Below, piece by piece: positions 57,871-64,000 of a stretch of 64,000 bases of DNA. The DNA comes from Bretschneidera sinensis. Lineage: Eukaryota; Streptophyta; Magnoliopsida; Brassicales; Akaniaceae. Within the stretch, counting starts at the first letter, position 1. Each line of letters opens with the position of its first letter. The notes below the pieces were generated by a model. The model saw only the letters and a list, made by a program, of their open reading frames with translations. It did no database searches and was not told where the DNA came from. The translations under genes were made by a program, and so were the position numbers. The stretch is from positions 67,879,501-67,943,500 of the forward strand of contig CM043698.1 of assembly GCA_023935145.1 (NCBI GenBank), in the 5' to 3' direction.

Positions 57871-58379
57871 ACCAGCTTTGCAACTTTTTGCATTGGGACC
57901 TATCCCATTGCATTTGCCACATTGTATGTACTTTCCTCTTCTTGTACACACACATGGATTTCGTGATCCATCAACAACTCTTTTCCTGGCTTTTATAGGT
58001 CTGCCAGAAGGCTTGTACACAAATAGAGTAGATAACTTAAGTCATCATGCATACATTAGACGTAACAATACATTAGCAATAAAGGACAATATGGAACAGG
58101 CAAAGGCAACCAAGAAAAAAAAATAGTTTTACCACCTATCTCAATCAAATCATGTTGTCCAGACATTGGGTTCAGACCAATCTCATATGCCTTGATGTAA
58201 GTTGTCTTGCTATAGTAGCAGTGTACATAGTCTTTAGAACATTCTCTCTTCATATGAATTACAGTCATTGCATGTTTGCAAGGTGTACCAGTCATATCCC
58301 AAACTTTACATGAACAAGCTATCCTTGCAATGTCCACAGTATGGGTTGTGCTGTAGTAATCCACTTCATATGTATACAA
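57871..58379 (-). pseudogene. MULE-2 SWIM finger and zinc-knuckle exons
   Basis: Minus strand. The SWIM finger reads IACSCKVWDMTGTPCKHA near 58320-58260 (CxC...CxH), then DYVHCYYSKTTYIKAYE and LNPMSGQHD. A probable intron ends at 'tgtacaag' near 58015, and the next exon reads PSGRPIKARKRVVDG, then the zinc knuckle CGKCNGIGPNAKSCKAG near 57925-57880. The exon ends at a GTAAGT donor (57870-57865). These are the C-terminal parts of a Mutator-like transposase, involved in DNA binding. Confidence 0.8.
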
Positions 58380-58880
58380 CGGGAAATTACTTTCTTTGAA
58401 TTGTTCTTTAGAAACTTATACTTCACTCCCCTCATCACTGACCACTCCTTCAAAGTAGCCCTAAAAATGTATGCACTATCAAAACACAATTCAACCCTCA
58501 AGTCAAAATACAATATGGTAGTTTTTGCCTTAAACTCTGGGAACACATGTTATCTTCCTCCATCATCATTCAAACCCTGTCCCATATGAATTTGGCCATA
58601 AACTCAACCATGTCTGCTTTAGTCAAGCAATCCTCATTACCCACTTCCTCATCTACATTGAATGTATCCTCTTCATCACCATGTTCTCTCTCGAGTACTA
58701 ACCAACTTGGGCCAAAGCTAAATTCAAATGAGGTATCATCTGACTTATCTGAATATAACTCATAATCAACATTCAAACTTTCAACCTCTCCACCTTCACT
58801 TTTCCTAACATCAACTACCTCAAGTAGATGAACATCAACTGCATCAGATGCCCCACTATCTATATTGACAGTATTTTCAC
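58375..58880 (-). pseudogene. MULE-2 N-terminal region joined to the SWIM part
   Basis: Minus strand. The frame is open from the junction at 58880: an acidic segment (EVVDVRKSEGGEVESLNVDYEL, WLVLEREHGDEEDTFN), then after a stop the MuDR-type N-terminal domain FDSAYIFRATLKEWSVMRG and VKYKFLKNNSKKV near 58490-58400. At about 58375 the text passes straight to the SWIM part. The roughly 300-residue DDE catalytic domain of such transposases is absent. The upstream start is lost at the copia-3 junction. Confidence 0.78.
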
Positions 58881-59284
58881 CAACTTCTTAACTAATCTTG
58901 AGGGTTAATATCCACCCTTAGATCTTGATGACTAATTAACCATAGCCCTTCATCAATCCTTAGTAAAGCTATGCATTTTAAACATGCCTCACACACCCTT
59001 TGAATTGCTGAATCAGTGTGCATCAGTGTGCCTTCAAGCCACGACCTGAAGAAGGGCTAAAGCATCTCTTCTTATCACCTTTCTAGGGACTGCAGCCTGA
59101 GGGAGTCTGAGCTGCGACGCACACTTGGTGCTGGGCCTTCTCCATGCTAGGTACTACGGCCTGGAAAGAGCTAGGCCGCGACATACACTAGTGTTGGACC
59201 TTTTTGCCTTGCTGTGTGCTGAGGCGCCAATGACAAATGTTGAACCTCTTCCAACCTTGTTTAAACCTTAGACAAATACCAACA
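58878..59284 (-). repeat. Copia-3 3' LTR, truncated
   Basis: About 407 bp matching the part of the copia LTR from 'caccaacttctt' (compare 63909 onward) to ACCAACA. The rest, with TATA box, R and U5, is missing at the MULE-2 junction. Confidence 0.85.
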
Positions 59285-59399
59285 ATCTCTACCTTTGTCT
59301 AAGTGTTTAAACCCGAACCTATTGTACAGAAAACTCAGGATCCAAACTCATCTTGAGTCATCATATCAACTGACTCCAATCCTAAGTAGTCCAAGACAA

Positions 59400-60485
59400 T
59401 GATCCAAACTCATCTTCAACTCTTCTAACAACCCTTTGCAACACATAGCCTCCTTGATGGCTTCCGTAGCCGCTATGTACTTAGCCTCGGTTATTGAGAG
59501 TGCTACCACCGGTTGCAACTGAGCCTTTCAACTTACACAACATCTGTTTAAGTTGAAGAAGTAGGAAGTAATCGATCACCTTTTATCCCGGTCTGCTCCA
59601 TAGTCTGAATCAGCATAACCTTCAAGGCAGATGGACTTACCCCTCTTCTTATAAACCAGCCCCACATCTGGGCTTCCCTTCAAGTACCTCAGCAGCCACT
59701 TCATCCAAAGCCAATGCTCTTTTTCGGGATTACTCATAAACCTATTAAGGACACTAATTGCATGAGCAATATTAGGTCTAGTGCTTACCATGGTGAACGT
59801 TACAGAACCAACCGCACTAGAGTAGGGGACCTTTTTCATTTCCTTATTCTCCTCATTCGATCTTGGACATTGATCGCTGGAGAACTTGAAATGACCAGCA
59901 AGGGGAACCTTCATTGGTTTGCTATATTCCATAGAGAACTTAGATATCATCTTCTCTATGTAGGAAGTTTGAGAGATCTTCAATCTGTTTCTCTCCCTTT
60001 CCCAGATGATACACATCCCAAGGATCTTCTGTGCATGGCCAAGATCCTTTATCTCAAACTCCTCACTGAGTTGAGCCTTTAATTTTCTTATCCTCTCCAT
60101 GCTACTCCCAACCAGCAACATATCATCAACATAGATCAAGATGATCACCACTTCCTTCACCTTGTGCCCCTTGTAATACAAGCACGAATCATTGTAGCTC
60201 TTCATGAAACCCAGGCTGGTTACAAAGGAATCGAACCTCTTATTCCATTGTCGAGGTGATTGCTTCAGGCTATATAGAGATATCTTTAGTTGGCACACCA
60301 AATCTCCCTGCCTTCCTTCCTTATAGCCTTCGGGTTGCCTCATGTAGATGGTCTCATCAAGCTCTCCATGTAAGAACGCTGTCTTCACACCTATTTGCTC
60401 AATTTCCCAATTGAATTAGACCACCAATTGTAGCACTATCCTTATTGTCTTGTATTTCACAACCAGTGAGAAGATTTCGGTGAAA
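59400..60485 (-). pseudogene. Copia-3 reverse transcriptase and RNase H
   Basis: Minus strand. [15 protein letters not shown] near 60485 starts the part missing in the other copies. 60388-59576 reads KTAFLHGELDETIYMRQPEG, LKISLYSLKQSPRQWNKRFD, then GHKVKEVVIILIYVDDMLLV, with the catalytic YVDD intact, and later TRPNIAHAISV and KWLLRYLKGSPDVGLVY, CLEGYADSDYGADRDKR. RNase H continues with stops to about 59400 (KAQLQPVVALS). A stop and a shift near 60410 separate the first motif from the rest. Confidence 0.9.
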
Positions 60486-60580
60486 TCTATGCCTTCTCTT
60501 TGTGTGAACCCCTTCGCCACCAGCTTAGCTTTATACCGGACTTCATCCCCTGGAGTGTTCCCTTCTTTGATCTTGTAGAT

Positions 60581-61924
60581 CTATCTACAATCCACAACTC
60601 TCTGTTTTTCTGGTTTGGGCACCAATACCCACAAGTTGTTCTTCCTCAAAGACTCAATTTCATCCTCCATAGCTAGCTGCCACTTTGATGAATCCTTACA
60701 CTCCATGGCATCCATGTAAGTTTCTGGTTCAGCCATCCCTCCTTTTGTCGAAGGAGCTGCTACATTAGCATCCGCAAACCCATATCTCAAAGGTGGTCTA
60801 ATCACCCTCTTTTCCTGGTCTCTTGTGAGCTGGTAGTCATTCTGACTTGCTGCATCAACCCCTTCCAGTTTAGCCTCCTCTTGAGTGTCCTGAGCATGGC
60901 CTTCATCAATGGGCTCTACCTGATCTGAACCCTCTTGCCTTCCTTGCTCTACCTGAACTGAATTCTCCTTGATACGATGCTTCACAAATTTCGGATTGGT
61001 TTGCTCACTAGCCCCTGCATGGTTAGTTTTCTCCAAGTAAGGAAATAACAATTCATTAAAAACAACATCCCTACTTATTATTAGTTTCATTCCTTTTAGT
61101 TCTAAGGACCACAACCTATACCCCTTAACTCCATCACCATACCCTAGAAATACACATTTTCTAGACCTTGGGTTAAATTTATCATCCTTTTGATGTGCAA
61201 ATGCAGCACACACAAAAGTCCTAAGGTTGCTCAATTCAGGGGGTTTGCCACTCCACATCTCCATGGGAGTCTTGAGCTCTAAAGCTCTAGAGAGTGATCT
61301 ATTTACCAAGTATGCAGCAGTAGACATAGCTTCCCCCCAAAAATATTTTGGTAAATCGGACCCAATTAACATGCGCCTAACCTTTTCCATAAGGGTTTTA
61401 TTCATCCTCTCAGCAACTCCATTTTGCTGAGGCGTTTTTACAACCATTCTATGTCTTAGAATGCCATTTAACTCACAAAATTTATCAAAATCCTTATTAA
61501 AAAATTCTAAGCCATTATCGGTTCTTAACAAATTAACTACCCTGCCCATATGAGTCTCCAGCAACTTTTTCCACACCACAAATTTATTCAAAGCATCCGA
61601 TTTATTTTTAAGCAAATAAACCTAAATCATTCTTAAATAATCATCAATTAAAGACAGAAAGTAAAAGTTACGTCCCTGTGTTGGTGTTCTTGCTGGTCCC
61701 CAAAGGTCCGAATGAATGTAGTCAAGAATGCCCTTAGACTTGTGCACTCCGGTGTTGAAGTTGACCCGGTGTTGCTTCCCAAGAACGCAACACTCGCAAA
61801 AATCCAATTTCTCTACTTTGTCACCACCAAGTAAACCATTCTTGCTGAGAACTTGCAGGCCCTTTTCACTCATATGTCCTAAGCGAGTGTGCCAAAAGGC
61901 TGCCCTACCCATCTCAGCCATCAA
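60581..61924 (-). pseudogene. Copia-3 integrase
   Basis: Minus strand, two frames. 61924-61622 has WHTRLGHMSEKGLQVL, CECCVLGKQHRVNF and D in HSDLWGPA. 61615-60581 has D in LRTDNGLEFF and E in NGVAERMNKTLMEKV, so the triad is retained. MWSGKPPELSNLRTF and the linker with EKTNHAGASEQTN follow. One stop separates the two frames at about 61620. Confidence 0.9.
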
Positions 61925-61929
61925 GCTTG

Positions 61930-63181
61930 CTGCTTAATCCTTGATTTCTGTCTCTCCTATCATCTCATAGAGTCCATCTTTTATAACTGCTTTGATCACT
62001 ACCAAAGATCCCTTGGTCACCTTGATCTTTCCTCCCTCTGCCTTGTATGTATACCCCATGGAATCCAGCTGCCCTAATGAGATCAAATTCCTCCTCAAAT
62101 CTAGGAGATACCTTACATTTCACAGCAGCCTTGTGACTCCATCAAACATCCTCAGTTGGATGTCTCCTATCCCCCTCACTTGGCAAGAATTGTCATTCCC
62201 CAAGAAAACCCTTCCATAATTGATTTCCTTGAAATTCTTGAACCATTCCTTGTGAGGGCAGATGTGATAAGTGCACCCGGAATCCAGAATCCATTTCTTG
62301 CTGCCTTGCCTCCTGCTCACATTTGAGCACACAAAAAGAACATCATCTTGCTATTCTCCTTTGGCAACTGAAGCCTCTCCATTGTTGGTATAGCTTCTCC
62401 CTCTCTCATCCCATAACCTCTTCTTACAATCTTTCTTGAAGTGACCCTCCTTGTTGCAGTAGAAGCATCACCTTCCTCCAAACTTCGGTTTGGAATGCGA
62501 TCTCCCATGGCTCTAGCCTCTACATCTTGATTTCTCCTGGTAGTTGCCATGAATGCTATTGCTATTCCAAGTTGCTGGCCTTCCTCTTATTAACAACCCT
62601 TCCCCACTTGATGCCTCCCTACTCTTAGCTTTGAAATCATGAGCCCTTATTACATTGACCACAATTTCTTTGGTTAGTGTATCTCTTCCATATTCAATTG
62701 CATTAATTAAACTATCAAAACAATCAAGAAGAGAATTTAATAACATAACAGCCAATTGTTCATCTGGGAATTTAATACTACAACTAGCCAAATCTTGAAC
62801 TAGTTTATTAAAGACATCAAGATTATCTTGCACCTCTTTATTAGGATCCATTTTAAAAGCAAAGATTCTTTTAAGAAGATAAATTTTATTAGGGAGAATT
62901 TTGTTAAGAAACAACTCATCTAGTTTCTTCCATACAACAGCAGGATCTTCCGAGTCTCCGCATTCCCTTGTGACACTATCCGACATGTGCAAGAAAATGG
63001 TGTTGTATGCCATCTTCTTCATCTCAATCCGCTGGTCCTCTGTGATACTTGCTGGAAAAGCATCATCTTCTCCAATAGCTAAGTCCACCTTCTGTTACAT
63101 AAGAACAACCTTGATCTTCCGCTTCCATAGGGAAAAATCTCTCTTTCCATCATACTTCTCATCAATGAAATTTGAACCCAT
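61930..63181 (-). pseudogene. Copia-3 gag and protease
   Basis: Minus strand. The gag start at 63181 (MGSNF) is followed by a stop, then the long frame 63088-62513 with VTRECGDSEDPAVVWKKL, FAFKMDPNKEVQDNLDVFNKLV, and the whole C-terminal part of the UBN2-type domain that copia-1 and copia-2 lack. Only one unit of the 20-residue repeat is present (IHGNYQEKSRCRG). A zinc knuckle lies near 62470-62420 in a shifted frame. Protease at 62332-62120 shows WILDSGCTYHICPHKEWF. Confidence 0.87.
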
Positions 63182-63426
63182 CTTGCGGAGATGATCCCAA
63201 ATTTTTGCAGCACCCACAAATGCTTTCCAACTTCTTCTAAACCTTAAGAACACGATCGAAGATTGATCTCAACACCGTTCTTGAATCTCCCTCAAGAACA
63301 CGATCTGATCTTGATCTTTACTTCGTTCTTGAATCACCAAAGAAGTTTGTTCTTTAATTCTTGGAGTCTTGCTCCAATACCTTCTGTTTTTGCTCTGATA
63401 CCCAGCTATGCAAGCTCTGATACTAC

Positions 63427-64000
63427 TATTGGGAAACCACCTTAGATGATGCCCAGGAGGTGATCTTCCAAACACCCAAGTCTAGAGTGACTTGTATAAA
63501 GAAAAGAGATAGCAACCAATCAAAGCAAGAAAGAAAAGAACGTAAGCAATTTGTTGACGAGGTTCGACAATATGCCTACGACCCCGTGAGCTCCTCCGAG
63601 CTCTATGCACTATCTTATCAATGGAGTTCTTTACAATCAGCAACACCCTTCCAAGAACTCACAGCTTCTTGAAGAACAAGAAGAAAAGAAAGAAAGTGAT
63701 AGAACTATTACAAATGCACTCTACCCATAATCTATACTACGTCTCTCTTTACAACCAGCCTTTCTTTTGAGATCTATTCTAGTGCCTCTCTATGTTTTGT
63801 GTCTTTGCACTCTCACACTTGCACTGTAACTCTCTTGTATGATGATCACTTGTATGTCACAATGTGTTATATGTTTTAGATTGAAGCTAGGTGACCCTTT
63901 ATATAGTGCACCAACTTCTTGACCAATTTTGAGGGTTAATATCCACCCTTAGATCTTGATGACCAATTAACCATAGCCCTTCATCAATCCTTAGTAAAGC
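63427..64000 (-). repeat. Copia-3 5' LTR, cut by window end
   Basis: Starts TATTGGGAAACC, a mutated form of TGTTGGAAATC, and continues to the window edge with a TATA box at 63897-63906. A primer site with one change (TAGTATCAGAGC on the minus strand) lies just to its left at 63415-63426. Confidence 0.87.

Larger units (their letters stand above)
58878..64000 (-). mobile_element. Copia-3: Ty1/copia relative, extends beyond the window
   Basis: Minus strand. The 5' LTR starts at 63427 and runs off the window; the 3' LTR is truncated (58878-59284). The internal part keeps the gag, RT and RNase H segments that copia-1 and copia-2 lack. The left end is fused to MULE-2 at the shared text 'caccaacttctt'. 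It has many stops and is the oldest-looking of the three. Confidence 0.87.

Overview
The window is nuclear DNA of a flowering plant, probably a dicot. It is AT-rich and gene-poor, and almost every coding trace belongs to a transposable element. The plant assignment rests on the element types: chromovirus-like and Athila-like Ty3/gypsy elements, a Sirevirus-like Ty1/copia element with an extra 3' ORF, an L1-type LINE with a DUF4283-like ORF1, and Mutator-like (MULE) transposases with a SWIM finger. I see no complete ordinary host gene, no rRNA or tRNA gene and no CRISPR array. The species cannot be named from the sequence.

Layout. 1-3044: AT-rich DNA with diverged tandem repeats. 3045-11313: two chromovirus-like fragments of one family, head to head: an LTR and degraded pol on the minus strand (3045-7371), then a 2.9-kb LTR and gag on the plus strand (7372-11313). 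11314-20342: an Athila-like element with 5' LTR, tRNA-Asp primer site, gag, protease, RNase H tail, integrase and env-like ORF, but no reverse transcriptase and no visible 3' LTR. 20343-21700: an unclassified repeat with a CG-rich palindrome array. 21730-29500: a minus-strand MULE (MULE-1) split by a copia element (copia-1, 22311-28208, target duplication AGATT). 30180-45812: a minus-strand Sirevirus-like element, itself split by a plus-strand LINE (37643-43148). 45813-46183: a fragment of another copia LTR. 48374-50305: a short element with long terminal inverted repeats and a possible 9-bp target duplication, carrying a dead GRF zinc-finger gene. 50651-51273: a second GRF gene with an open two-exon frame. 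52033-58880: a second minus-strand MULE (MULE-2) lacking its catalytic domain, with copia-2 (52487-57739, target duplication ATTAT) in one intron. 58878-64000: copia-3, a relative of copia-1 and copia-2, running off the window.

How the parts relate. Copia-1 and copia-2 share three in-frame deletions (gag, reverse transcriptase, RNase H) and a changed catalytic YVDD box, yet each has paired LTRs and a target duplication. They therefore look like a non-autonomous lineage moved by enzymes supplied in trans; copia-3 keeps the missing segments. In the Sirevirus-like element, a palindrome cluster plus TATA module occurs both in the LTR and directly upstream of the extra ORF. The two GRF zinc-finger genes next to MULE-2 suggest a MULE-linked accessory gene and are the best candidate for something under-described. 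All names come from reading motifs by eye; no database search was run.
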